A stretch of 6,796 nt of DNA from Chloroflexota bacterium (GTDB lineage Bacteria > Chloroflexota > UBA4733). The stretch is taken from positions 1 through 6,796 of the forward strand of contig JANWJO010000031.1 in assembly GCA_025449435.1 (NCBI GenBank), in the 5' to 3' direction. The translations under genes and the position numbers were made by a program. Shown here in pieces: positions 1 through 5,319 of this stretch (position 1 is its first letter; the number at the start of each line of letters is the position of its first letter). The notes beneath the pieces were generated by a model that was not told the DNA's origin, ran no database searches, and saw only the letters and a program-made list of their open reading frames with translations.

Positions 1-569
1 GCCCCGACGTGACGCGCACCCACGACCTAGTGCGCGACTTGGCGGACAAGGGATACCACATCGTGTACATCGGTAAGCATGGCCACCCGGAGCCAGAAGG
101 CGCCATGGGCAACGCACCTGCACAGGTACACCTGGTAGAAACGCTCGCCGAGGTGGAAGCGCTCGAACTTCCGGTGGGTAAGTGGGCCGTGACGACACAA
201 ACCACCATGAGCTTGTGGGATACCCAGGACATGGTGGACCGTTTACGTGAACGCTTCCCCGGCATTGAGGTATACAACGAGATTTGCAGCGCCACGCAGG
301 ATCGCCAGACAGCTGCTGTGGAGCAAGCGGCGCTGTGTGACGTGGTGATCGTAGTGGGCGACGAGCGCAGTTCGAATACCAATCGCCTGGTCGATGCCGT
401 GCGCACGCGTGCGGGCAAGCCGGCCTATCGCGTCGATACCTACCGTGACATTGAGCCGGCATGGCTGCGCGGCGTGCAGAAGGTAGGCGTCACCGCCGGC
501 GCCTCGACCAAGACCCAAATCACACGAGAGGTGATCCGGTTCTTGGAGGGGTATACCCCAGAGGGCTGA
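1..569 (+). CDS. ispH: 4-hydroxy-3-methylbut-2-enyl diphosphate reductase (IspH/LytB), 5'-truncated
   Basis: IspH is a [4Fe-4S] enzyme that reduces HMBPP to IPP and DMAPP, the last step of the MEP isoprenoid pathway, in the cytoplasm. The window opens inside the gene: bases 1-2 (GC) fit the end of the codon for the second cluster cysteine, because the frame continues PDVTRTHDLV, as in the family's TCPxVTxxH motif. Downstream are HGHPEPEGAMG (the HPE segment with the catalytic Glu), the TTQTTMS threonine motif, the last cluster cysteine in EICSAT (codon 285-287), ERSSNTNRL with the substrate-binding Ser/Asn, and GVTAGAS near the C-terminus. These residues are where the family needs them, so the visible part looks intact. 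The protein ends soon after the last helix, a normal length for short IspH proteins. The first cysteine and the N-terminal domain lie outside the window. The GTG at position 9 is an internal Val codon, not a start. Confidence 0.96.
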   Translation, partial: PDVTRTHDLVRDLADKGYHIVYIGKHGHPEPEGAMGNAPAQVHLVETLAEVEALELPVGKWAVTTQTTMSLWDTQDMVDRLRERFPGIEVYNEICSATQDRQTAAVEQAALCDVVIVVGDERSSNTNRLVDAVRTRAGKPAYRVDTYRDIEPAWLRGVQKVGVTAGASTKTQITREVIRFLEGYTPEG

Positions 570-574
570 TCGCA

Positions 575-618
575 GCCCCATCCCCATCCATTCCTGGCGG
601 GCCACGCCCCCCCGGGGC
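575..618. repeat. C-run-rich hairpin segment downstream of ispH
   Basis: Just after the ispH stop there is a run of C tracts (CCCCATCCCC at 576-585) and a short perfect stem, GCCCC/GGGGC (606-610 with 614-618, CCC loop). No T tract follows, so it is not a classical intrinsic terminator, although it may help end ispH transcription. The same decamer recurs inverted at 5230-5239, which suggests a dispersed G/C-run repeat of this genome. The rest of the gap up to about 670 shows nothing recognisable. Confidence 0.4.
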
Positions 619-672
619 AGGGAGAAGGCGCTACGGCAGCGACCAAAGCCGTACCCTTTTCCCAACTCGCTC

Positions 673-708
673 GTTGAGCGTGTCAACCCCTCCTTAACGC
701 CGCGTTGA
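673..708. promoter_or_regulatory. Phased GTTGA/TCAAC half-sites, candidate regulator-binding array
   Basis: Four related pentamers lie upstream of and into the -35 box: GTTGA (673-677), TCAAC (683-687), TTAAC (694-698, one mismatch) and GTTGA (704-708). Their starts are 10, 11 and 10 bp apart, about one helical turn each. The first pair forms an inverted repeat with a 5-bp centre, and the last two form a second one with a 5-bp centre. The last half-site overlaps the -35 box, and an imperfect partner (GGGCAAC, 721-727) lies in the promoter spacer. The arrangement suggests binding of one or more dimers controlling the importer operon. The regulator is not identified. Confidence 0.4.
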
Positions 709-734
709 CCCGGTTCGCTAGGGCAACCTATACT
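705..734 (+). promoter_or_regulatory. Sigma-70-type promoter of the ABC importer operon
   Basis: TTGACC at 705-710 matches the -35 consensus at five of six positions, and TATACT at 729-734 matches the -10 consensus at five of six. The spacer is 18 bp. The expected transcription start is near 741, giving a leader of about 50 nt before the permease start codon. It is the only clear plus-strand promoter in the gap between ispH and the permease gene. Confidence 0.7.
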
Positions 735-740
735 TTCGTG

Positions 741-776
741 GTGAGAGGCATCGTGCGGCGCCTCGCCTGCGGCGAG
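741..776 (+). promoter_or_regulatory. Leader with two mutually exclusive hairpins
   Basis: The expected 5' leader starts with GGTGAGAGGC (740-749). GAGGC (745-749) can pair with GCCTC (760-764). Alternatively CTCGCC (762-767) pairs with GGCGAG (771-776) around a TGC loop. The two stems share bases 762-764, so only one can form at a time. The second stem ends four bases before the ribosome-binding site and could affect its access. The start of this leader resembles that of the upstream-facing pilin gene (4653-4671, minus strand). No known riboswitch is recognised. Confidence 0.35.
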
Positions 777-780
777 TCGT

Positions 781-787
781 GAGGGGG
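781..787 (+). promoter_or_regulatory. Ribosome-binding site that sets the permease start
   Basis: GAGGGGG lies 6 nt upstream of the GTG at 794. This favours 794 over the in-frame GTG at 779, which would place the ribosome-binding site inside the coding sequence and has only the hairpin in front of it. Confidence 0.65.
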
Positions 788-793
788 CGGCCT

Positions 794-1795
794 GTGGCCA
801 TTGCTCCACCGCTGGCCCCTGCGCTGCTTGTTGCCAGGCAACGCAGAACCCGGCCGCGGCGATTTTGGCGTGACACGGCTATCGCGTACCTATTTCTCTT
901 GCCTTCCCTGGTGGTACTGGGGGTGTTCCACTTCTTTTCGGTGGGGTTTGCGCTCTACATCAGTTTGTTCAACTGGCGGGTGCTGCGCGGGGCATTTTTG
1001 GGCGTGCAGAACTACGTCAACATCTTGACGAGTTCGGACTTCCACAGCGCCTTCTTCATTACCGCCTGGTACGCCTTGCTCACTGTGCCGGCGAGTATGG
1101 TGCTGTCGCTGCTAGCGGCGGTGCTGATGACCCGGCCGATCAAAGGCATTGGGCTATACCGCACGCTATTTTTTATCCCCTACGTCACGTCCACGGTGGC
1201 GGCGGCGGCGGTGTGGCGTACGATCTTCCGGTCCGACGGGCCGCTGAGCCTGCCATGGTTGTGGTTTGGCGTGAGCAAGCCAGAGTGGCTCAACGAGCCG
1301 CGCGGCATGATCAGCTTGCTCCTGCAACCATTCGGCATCCAGCTACCGTTGTGGGCGTCGGGGCCGAGCCTGGCCTTGGTGTGCATCGCCATCATGACGG
1401 TGTGGTACAGCCAGGGATTTGACACGGTGGTGTTCCTGGCCGGCCTGACCTCGATACCCAAGGAACTGTACGAGGCGGCGCGCATCGACGGCGCCAATGA
1501 ACGCCAGTTGTTCCGGGTCATCACATGGCCGTTGTTGTTGCCGACGACCTTTTTTATTATGGTGATCTCGATCATTGGCAGCTTCAAAGCGTTCAACCAG
1601 ATCTACATCATGACGGGAGGAGGGCCAGCCGATACGACGACTACGGTAGCGTTGCTGGTGTACAACGAGGCTTTTCGCTATGGCCACCTCGGCTACGCGT
1701 CGGCGCTGGCATTCGTCCTGTTCTTTATTATTTTGATGCTCACGCTGCTGCAGTTCCGGCTGGTGGGCAATCGCGCCCAGGCGGCCAATGGTTAG
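794..1795 (+). CDS. Carbohydrate ABC importer permease, UgpA/MalF type
   Basis: Inner-membrane permease of a type I (CUT1-like) sugar importer, 333 residues from the GTG at 794, a normal length for the family. After a basic N-terminal tail (RQRRTRPRRFWRD, residues 16-27), hydrophobic segments lie near residues 29-50, 89-112, 123-144, 191-208, 250-266 and 303-322. The cytoplasmic EAA loop that contacts the ATPase is clear: ELYEAARIDGAN with EAA at 227-229 and the conserved Gly at 233, followed by the I/P-containing segment to about 250. FxQIYIMTGGGP (268-278) is typical of UgpA-type permeases. The loop between the third and fourth segments (about 147-190) is long and Trp/Pro-rich. The gene begins an operon with the next permease. 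Substrate cannot be read from the permease alone. A start at 779 would add five residues and is less likely. Confidence 0.9.
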   Translation: MAIAPPLAPALLVARQRRTRPRRFWRDTAIAYLFLLPSLVVLGVFHFFSVGFALYISLFNWRVLRGAFLGVQNYVNILTSSDFHSAFFITAWYALLTVPASMVLSLLAAVLMTRPIKGIGLYRTLFFIPYVTSTVAAAAVWRTIFRSDGPLSLPWLWFGVSKPEWLNEPRGMISLLLQPFGIQLPLWASGPSLALVCIAIMTVWYSQGFDTVVFLAGLTSIPKELYEAARIDGANERQLFRVITWPLLLPTTFFIMVISIIGSFKAFNQIYIMTGGGPADTTTTVALLVYNEAFRYGHLGYASALAFVLFFIILMLTLLQFRLVGNRAQAANG

Positions 1796-2684
1796 CACGC
1801 CCACCACCCAGACGGTGCCGGCCGTGCTGCGGACCACGAGACCCGTAGCAGCACGGCGCTACAGCACCTTGCCGACGCACGTGGCGCTGGCACTTGCTGG
1901 CTTGCTGGTGGCGGCGCCGTTTATCTGGATGCTGCTGACGTCGGTGAAAACGCAGTTCGAGGCGCTGGCGTTTCCGCCAACCTTGTTGCCCAAGGTCTGG
2001 CAGTTCCAGAACTATGCAGACGCCTGGAACTTGCCCGGTTCGTGGCCGGTAGGCTTTCCACGCTATTTTCTCAACACCATCTTTATCGCCACGGTAACGA
2101 CGACCGGTTTGGTGATCACCTCTACCATGGCGGGGTACACCTTTGCCAAGATGCGGTTCTTCGGCCGCGATGTGCTGTTTGTCGCGTTGCTGGCGACGTT
2201 GATGGTGCCGTTTGAGGCGGTGCTCGTGCCCGACTTCATTATCATCAAGACGTTTAATTGGTATAACTCCTATCAGGCGCAGATTGTGCCCTGGCTCGGC
2301 GGCGTGTTCGGCATCTTCTTGTTGCGCCAGTTCATCGCCGGGTTGCCCGGCGAGCTGTGGGAGGCGGCGCAACTCGACGGCCTCGGACATCCGGGGTACC
2401 TGGTGCGCATTGTCATCCCGCTGTCCCGGCCGGCCCTAATGACGCTGGGCTTGTTTAGCTTCCTGGATAGCTGGAACTCGCTGTTGTGGCCGCTCATCGT
2501 GACGAGCAGCGACAACATGCGTCCACTGCAAGTGGGCCTGTCGTATTTCATCACCGAAGAAGGTACTCAGGTCAACCTGCTCATGGCCGCCGCGGCGTTC
2601 ACGATCGCGCCCATTCTCGTGCTGTTCCTGTTCACGCAGCGACAGTTTATTGAAGGTATCGCCCGATCTGGGCTCAAAGGCTAG
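1788..2684 (+). CDS. Carbohydrate ABC importer permease, UgpE/MalG type
   Basis: Second permease of the same importer, 298 residues. It would form the membrane heterodimer with the upstream permease. The ATG at 1788 overlaps the upstream stop by 8 bp (ATGGTTAG), which suggests translational coupling; AGGCGG at 1779-1784 can serve as ribosome-binding site. Hydrophobic segments lie near residues 31-51, 96-117, 129-147, 167-180, 215-236 and 263-283. The EAA loop reads ELWEAAQLDGLG, with EAA at 192-194 and Gly at 198, then IVIPLSRPAL as in MalG/UgpE proteins. The start of the first helix followed by PFIWMLLTSVKT, and DSWNSLLWPLIV, are family hallmarks. No truncation or frameshift is seen. The gene is followed by 141 bp without a convincing gene, then the binding-protein gene on the same strand. 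Confidence 0.92.
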   Translation: MVSTPTTQTVPAVLRTTRPVAARRYSTLPTHVALALAGLLVAAPFIWMLLTSVKTQFEALAFPPTLLPKVWQFQNYADAWNLPGSWPVGFPRYFLNTIFIATVTTTGLVITSTMAGYTFAKMRFFGRDVLFVALLATLMVPFEAVLVPDFIIIKTFNWYNSYQAQIVPWLGGVFGIFLLRQFIAGLPGELWEAAQLDGLGHPGYLVRIVIPLSRPALMTLGLFSFLDSWNSLLWPLIVTSSDNMRPLQVGLSYFITEEGTQVNLLMAAAAFTIAPILVLFLFTQRQFIEGIARSGLKG

Positions 2685-2825
2685 AGGAGGGAATCCCGTC
2701 CAAGAGCGACTTGCGTATGACCAGCAGATGGCACCGCACTCAGGTGAGCGGCAGCGTCTATTGGGCAAGGAAGCCGGCGGAGTAGGTCCGGCGATCGTCG
2801 ATAGCGTCATAGAGGAGTAGCATCC

Positions 2826-4322
2826 GTGCGTAGCACATCTCGCCGCCAGTTTCTGGCGATTCTCGGAGGGGTCGCCGTCGCTGGCGTGTCGCTAGCAGCG
2901 TGTGGCGCCAGCGGCACGACAGCCGCGACCTCATCGGCCGCGGCGACATCGGCAGCCGCCACCACAGCGGCACCGACCACGTCGGCAGCTGCCACGTCGG
3001 CAGCGGCCACCACGACGGCAGCAGCCACCACGACGGCAGCGGCTACCACGTCGGCAGCGGCCACCACCGCCAAACCGGCCCCGACGGTAGCCCCCACGGC
3101 AACGCCAGTGCCGGTGACGCTCAAGGGTACCAAAGTCACCTTCTGGCACACCCAGAGTGGCCCCAACGCCAAGTTGCTCAACTCGATGGTGCTGGCCTAC
3201 AACGCCACGGTGACCGATCACACCATCGTGCCCGAATACAAAGGCAACTACGACGACCTGTACAAGGCCAACCTGGCTGCGATTAATGCCGGCCAGCCGG
3301 TGAGTTTCTCGGTGGCCTACGAAAACCAGGTGGCCGACTATCAGAGTAGTGGCCTGGTGGTGCCGTGGGACGACTACATCAATAACGCAAGCTACGGCTT
3401 GAGCGCCGACGACAAGGCCGACTTCTTTCCAGCGTTCTTGGAGTTGGGCAAGTTCCCGCAGTTTGCCAACAAGCTGCTTACCTTCCCGTTCACCAAGAGC
3501 CTGGAATTGATTTGGTACAACGCCGACATGCTCAAGACGGCAGGCTTCGACAAACCCCCAGCGACGTGGGACGACTTTCAGGCGCAGGCGATGAAGATGC
3601 CAGGGACGGCGTGGGAGTTCGCCTCGGATGCGTCGCGGTTTGCCACATGGGTGTTTAGCCGCCACGCCGACCTACTCAGTGCTGATGGGCAGAAGCTCAC
3701 GATCAACACACCGGAAGCGCTGGCATCACTCCAACTGGTCGACACTTTGGTGAAGGCCAAGAAGGTGGTGGCGCCCAAGGGGTTCCAGGCAGAAACCGAC
3801 TTCGAACAGCAGAAGACGGCGTTCTACCAAGACTCCAGTTCAGCACGCTCGTTCATGCTGAACGACCTGACCAAAGCTGGCGTGAACTTCAACTGGACCG
3901 CGACGATGCCGCCCGTCGGCAAAGCCGGCGACGATCCGCAGTCGGACTTGTATGGCGGGAATGTGACGCTATTCAAGACGTCGGCAGACGCGCAAGTGGG
4001 CGCGTGGAAGTTCATGAAGTACTTTACGCTGGGGCCACAGACGTCGCAGTGGGCGCTGGGCACCGGGTATATGCCAGTGCGGCAGTCGGCGACACAGACG
4101 GCCGAGTACAAGGCGTTCCTGGCGCAGAATCCGCGCAACGGCGTCGCTATCGACGGGCTCAAGTACCCTGGCAACAAGGGCGAGCCCAAGATCTCGGCCT
4201 GGCAGCAGGTGCGCGACATCTTGCTCAGCATGCTCGATCAGGTGATCGCCGGCACGGCAGCGCCAGCGGACGCGCTCACTGCGGCGGACCAGAAGGCCAA
4301 CGACGCGCTTAAGAAGTCGTAG
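2826..4322 (+). CDS. Sugar ABC importer solute-binding lipoprotein, UgpB-like, Tat signal
   Basis: Extracellular family 1 solute-binding protein, 498 residues, that would deliver substrate to the two permeases. The GTG start at 2826 has GAGGAG at 2812-2817, 8 nt upstream. The signal peptide has a twin-arginine motif (SRRQFL, residues 5-10), a hydrophobic core and a lipobox (LAAC, Cys26), so export by Tat and lipid anchoring are predicted. Residues 27-98 are a flexible Ala/Thr/Ser linker ending in a Pro-rich stretch. The binding domain follows: VTFWHTQSGP, VPEYKGNYDD (135-144), PFTKSLELIWYNADML and GYMPVR align in order with UgpB, the glycerol-3-phosphate binding protein. That likeness points to a UgpB subgroup but does not fix the substrate; oligosaccharides are equally possible. 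The gene order permease-permease-binding protein is the reverse of the usual one. No ATPase follows, so a shared MsiK/UgpC-like ATPase is presumably encoded elsewhere. Confidence 0.9.
   Translation: MRSTSRRQFLAILGGVAVAGVSLAACGASGTTAATSSAAATSAAATTAAPTTSAAATSAAATTTAAATTTAAATTSAAATTAKPAPTVAPTATPVPVTLKGTKVTFWHTQSGPNAKLLNSMVLAYNATVTDHTIVPEYKGNYDDLYKANLAAINAGQPVSFSVAYENQVADYQSSGLVVPWDDYINNASYGLSADDKADFFPAFLELGKFPQFANKLLTFPFTKSLELIWYNADMLKTAGFDKPPATWDDFQAQAMKMPGTAWEFASDASRFATWVFSRHADLLSADGQKLTINTPEALASLQLVDTLVKAKKVVAPKGFQAETDFEQQKTAFYQDSSSARSFMLNDLTKAGVNFNWTATMPPVGKAGDDPQSDLYGGNVTLFKTSADAQVGAWKFMKYFTLGPQTSQWALGTGYMPVRQSATQTAEYKAFLAQNPRNGVAIDGLKYPGNKGEPKISAWQQVRDILLSMLDQVIAGTAAPADALTAADQKANDALKKS
2978..3064 (+). 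repeat. 18-bp tandem repeat in the lipoprotein linker
   Basis: Four 18-bp units (2993-3010, 3011-3028, 3029-3046, 3047-3064) follow a 15-bp variant unit (2978-2992). Each has the core CAC-G(T/A)CGGCAGC and encodes a six-residue Thr/Ser-Ala block. The length is a multiple of three, so unit gain or loss would only lengthen or shorten the linker between lipid anchor and binding domain. Confidence 0.8.
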
Positions 4323-4346
4323 GCGCCACTTCCCGGCAGACAAAGA

Positions 4347-4376
4347 AAGGAGCGGGGCTTGCAAGCCCCGCTCCTT
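4347..4376. terminator. Bidirectional terminator between convergent genes (30-bp perfect palindrome)
   Basis: A perfect 30-bp palindrome built on GGAGCGGGGC with its complement lies 24 bp after the binding-protein stop and 64 bp after the minus-strand pilin stop. In the minus direction it is followed by TTTCTTTGTCT-like sequence, a fair U-rich tail. In the plus direction the tail (TTCGCCTTTAAG) is weaker. It can therefore serve both convergent transcripts and is probably stronger for the pilin. A smaller stem, GCGCC/GGCGC (4413-4426), lies between it and the pilin stop. Confidence 0.8.
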
Positions 4377-4440
4377 CGCCTTTAAGCGTTACGCTCAAGC
4401 GGCGATTGGTGAGCGCCTTCCGGCGCAGTTGCTATATGGC

Positions 4441-4611
4441 CTATAGCGCCTGGCTGATCGTCGAGAACGTGGCGGAAATCTGGCCCTGCAGCAACGTGAG
4501 TGCCGCAATGAGCAGAATGGCCACAAGGGCGATAATCAGTGCGTACTCTACCAAACCCTGACCACGCTCCGACTTGAGGGACAACCACCACTGAAGTACA
4601 AGATCCTTCAT
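4441..4611 (-). CDS. Flp-type pilin, copy 1 (56 residues)
   Basis: Structural pilin subunit of a Tad/Flp-type pilus. The gene starts at the ATG with its first base at 4611 and encodes 56 residues. Residues 1-17 are a hydrophilic leader ending KSERG. The prepilin peptidase site is G17|QGLVEYALI, with Glu at +5 and Tyr at +6, the G/xxxxEY signature of Flp pilins. A hydrophobic helix (residues about 24-41, ALIIALVAILLIAALTLL) and a short tail (QGQISATFSTISQAL) follow. The mature pilin would have 39 residues. AAGAAAGGT lies upstream, though its distance to the ATG (10 nt) is long; GGCGG nearer the start may also contribute. A near-identical second copy lies 255 bp upstream. Processing and assembly genes (TadV, TadA, TadB/C) are not in the window. 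Family assignment is firm; the role in adhesion or motility is inferred. Confidence 0.9.
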   Translation of the reverse strand: MKDLVLQWWLSLKSERGQGLVEYALIIALVAILLIAALTLLQGQISATFSTISQAL

Positions 4612-4639
4612 GTCCGCCGGTACCTTTCTTTCCTAGGCC

Positions 4640-4671
4640 GAGGCATCACAACGCCTCTCACCAGAAGGATA
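4640..4671 (-). promoter_or_regulatory. Candidate -10 box and leader hairpin of pilin copy 1
   Basis: On the minus strand TATCCT (4666-4671) resembles a -10 box. It is followed by GGTGAGAGGC (4653-4662) and a stem GAGGC/GCCTC (4640-4644 with 4653-4657, 8-nt loop). No good -35 box is seen 16-18 bp upstream. The arrangement matches the start of the ABC operon leader at 729-764. A 12-bp palindrome, CTCCTATAGGAG, lies about 20 bp upstream (4689-4700) and could be an operator. Confidence 0.35.
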
Positions 4672-4826
4672 TGCCTACAAGGCTTGAACTCCTATAGGAG
4701 AGGCTTCTTGGCCATTTTGGGGGGGTAACCTCACGGCAACCTTTCAAAATACGTGTACGCGGGAATGGCCAGCTTGCCCCGGCCAATGCCGCGCACACCG
4801 CACCAACATCGTGTTAAAACAAAGAA

Positions 4827-4847
4827 CGGGACGGTTTTCCCGTCCCG
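4827..4847 (-). terminator. Intrinsic terminator of pilin copy 2
   Basis: A perfect 8-bp stem, CGGGACGG with CCGTCCCG, around a 5-nt loop lies about 20 bp after the copy 2 stop. In the minus direction the stem is followed by a T-rich tail (TTCTTTGTTTTAA). It would stop transcription from copy 2 before copy 1, so the two pilins are probably separate units. Confidence 0.8.
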
Positions 4848-4866
4848 CTTCGTCGTAGAGCGACCC

Positions 4867-5037
4867 CTACAGAGCCTTGCTAATCGTCGAGAAGGTTGCG
4901 GAAATCTGGCCCTGGAGCAACGTGAGGGCTGCAATCAGGAGAATGGCCACGAGAGCGATGATGAGTGCGTATTCGACCAAACCCTGACCTTGCTCACTGT
5001 CACGGAACTCTAACCACTTTGCCAACAGCTTGTCCAC
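4867..5037 (-). CDS. Flp-type pilin, copy 2 (56 residues)
   Basis: Second Flp-type pilin, 56 residues, starting at the GTG whose first base is 5037. GGAAGGA lies just upstream at good spacing. The frame stays open up to 5184, but that extension does not resemble a leader and would bury the ribosome-binding site, so the short form is chosen. The leader (ending RDSEQG) differs from copy 1 at most positions, while G17|QGLVEYALI, the hydrophobic helix and the tail are the same. Over the 39 mature residues only one differs (Lys54 here, Gln54 in copy 1), whereas 16 codons carry silent differences. The copies therefore come from an old duplication held constant by selection on the mature pilin. Each has its own leader and terminator, which would allow separate regulation. 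Confidence 0.88.
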   Translation of the reverse strand: MDKLLAKWLEFRDSEQGQGLVEYALIIALVAILLIAALTLLQGQISATFSTISKAL

Positions 5038-5077
5038 GCCTGATCCTTCCACCTTTCTTGGCGGTCTTCCTGTCCTT

Positions 5078-5109
5078 GTTGCGGACCACCCTTTCCGCAA
5101 CTCAGGATA
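5078..5109 (-). promoter_or_regulatory. Candidate -10 box and leader hairpin of pilin copy 2
   Basis: On the minus strand TATCCT (5104-5109) is the same -10-like hexamer as in front of copy 1. An 8-bp perfect stem, GTTGCGGA with TCCGCAAC (5078-5085 and 5094-5101, 8-nt loop), begins two bases after it. Both pilin leaders then carry AAGAAAGGT (5051-5059 here, 4622-4630 in copy 1). No good -35 box is visible. A further inverted repeat, CCAGGCA/TGCCTGG (5130-5136 and 5160-5166), lies upstream. Confidence 0.35.
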
Positions 5110-5208
5110 GAGAGAAACTACCGTTAGTCCCAGGCAGTCGCTATCCACAAGTAGAGCTATGCCTGGCCATGACCTCTGTCTCATAGCGCTATATGGGTGG
5201 GTCGTTAT

Positions 5209-5239
5209 GGGATGGGACGGGGCGGGGCTGGGGATGGGG
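5209..5239 (+). repeat. G-run tract, G-quadruplex motif
   Basis: Six G runs lie close together on the plus strand. The last four are tetrads (5219-5222, 5224-5227, 5230-5233, 5236-5239) separated by one or two bases, which satisfies the G-quadruplex pattern. The segment is non-coding, lying between the pilin leader and the dehydratase terminator. Confidence 0.6.
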
Positions 5240-5262
5240 TTGAGACGAACTTCTCACAATAT

Positions 5263-5293
5263 AAAAAAGAGCCCCCTCCCCGACGGGGAGGGG
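5263..5293 (-). terminator. Intrinsic terminator of the dehydratase gene
   Basis: In the minus direction a 9-bp perfect stem (CCCCTCCCC with GGGGAGGGG, arms 5273-5281 and 5285-5293, 3-nt loop) is followed after a few bases by six Ts (complement of 5263-5268). It lies about 27 bp after the dehydratase stop and is the best intrinsic terminator in the window. Confidence 0.85.
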
Positions 5294-5304
5294 TTGGGGA
5301 GGGG
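5285..5304 (+). repeat. Four-tetrad G-quadruplex motif overlapping the terminator
   Basis: GGGGAGGGG occurs twice in a row, separated by TT, giving four G4 runs with loops of 1, 2 and 1 bases. The first copy is also one arm of the terminator stem, so quadruplex and hairpin compete for it in DNA. On the dehydratase transcript this strand is C-rich, so the quadruplex could form in the template DNA rather than in that RNA. Confidence 0.65.
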
Positions 5305-5319
5305 TTGATCTTGTTCCTG

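Noticed and set aside
243..809. Minus-strand frame across the end of ispH and the promoter region
   Set aside because: It overlaps a confident ispH end and a good promoter on the other strand and has no recognisable features.
2717..2785. Possible 22-codon gene in the gap between permease and binding protein
   Set aside because: There is no clear ribosome-binding site in front of its ATG and nothing recognisable in the peptide; chance frames of this size are common.
2978..3064. Regular repeats considered as a CRISPR array
   Set aside because: Units are 18 bp, directly adjacent without spacers and in frame within a coding sequence.
2807..3181. Minus-strand frame rich in Ala/Val opposite the lipoprotein linker
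   Set aside because: It is the complement of the tandem repeat; its low-complexity product follows from the repeat and has no ribosome-binding site of note.
4612..4740. Cyclic di-GMP riboswitch in front of pilin copy 1
   Set aside because: The conserved core sequence and the tetraloop-receptor arrangement of that class could not be found; only short stems are present.
4753..5013. Plus-strand frame across pilin copy 2
   Set aside because: It is the complement of the pilin and its terminator; no domain and no plausible ribosome-binding site.
5038..5184. N-terminal extension of pilin copy 2 to give 105 residues
   Set aside because: The added part has no pilin-leader character, would contain the leader hairpin and ribosome-binding site, and would break the equal 56-residue length of the two copies.
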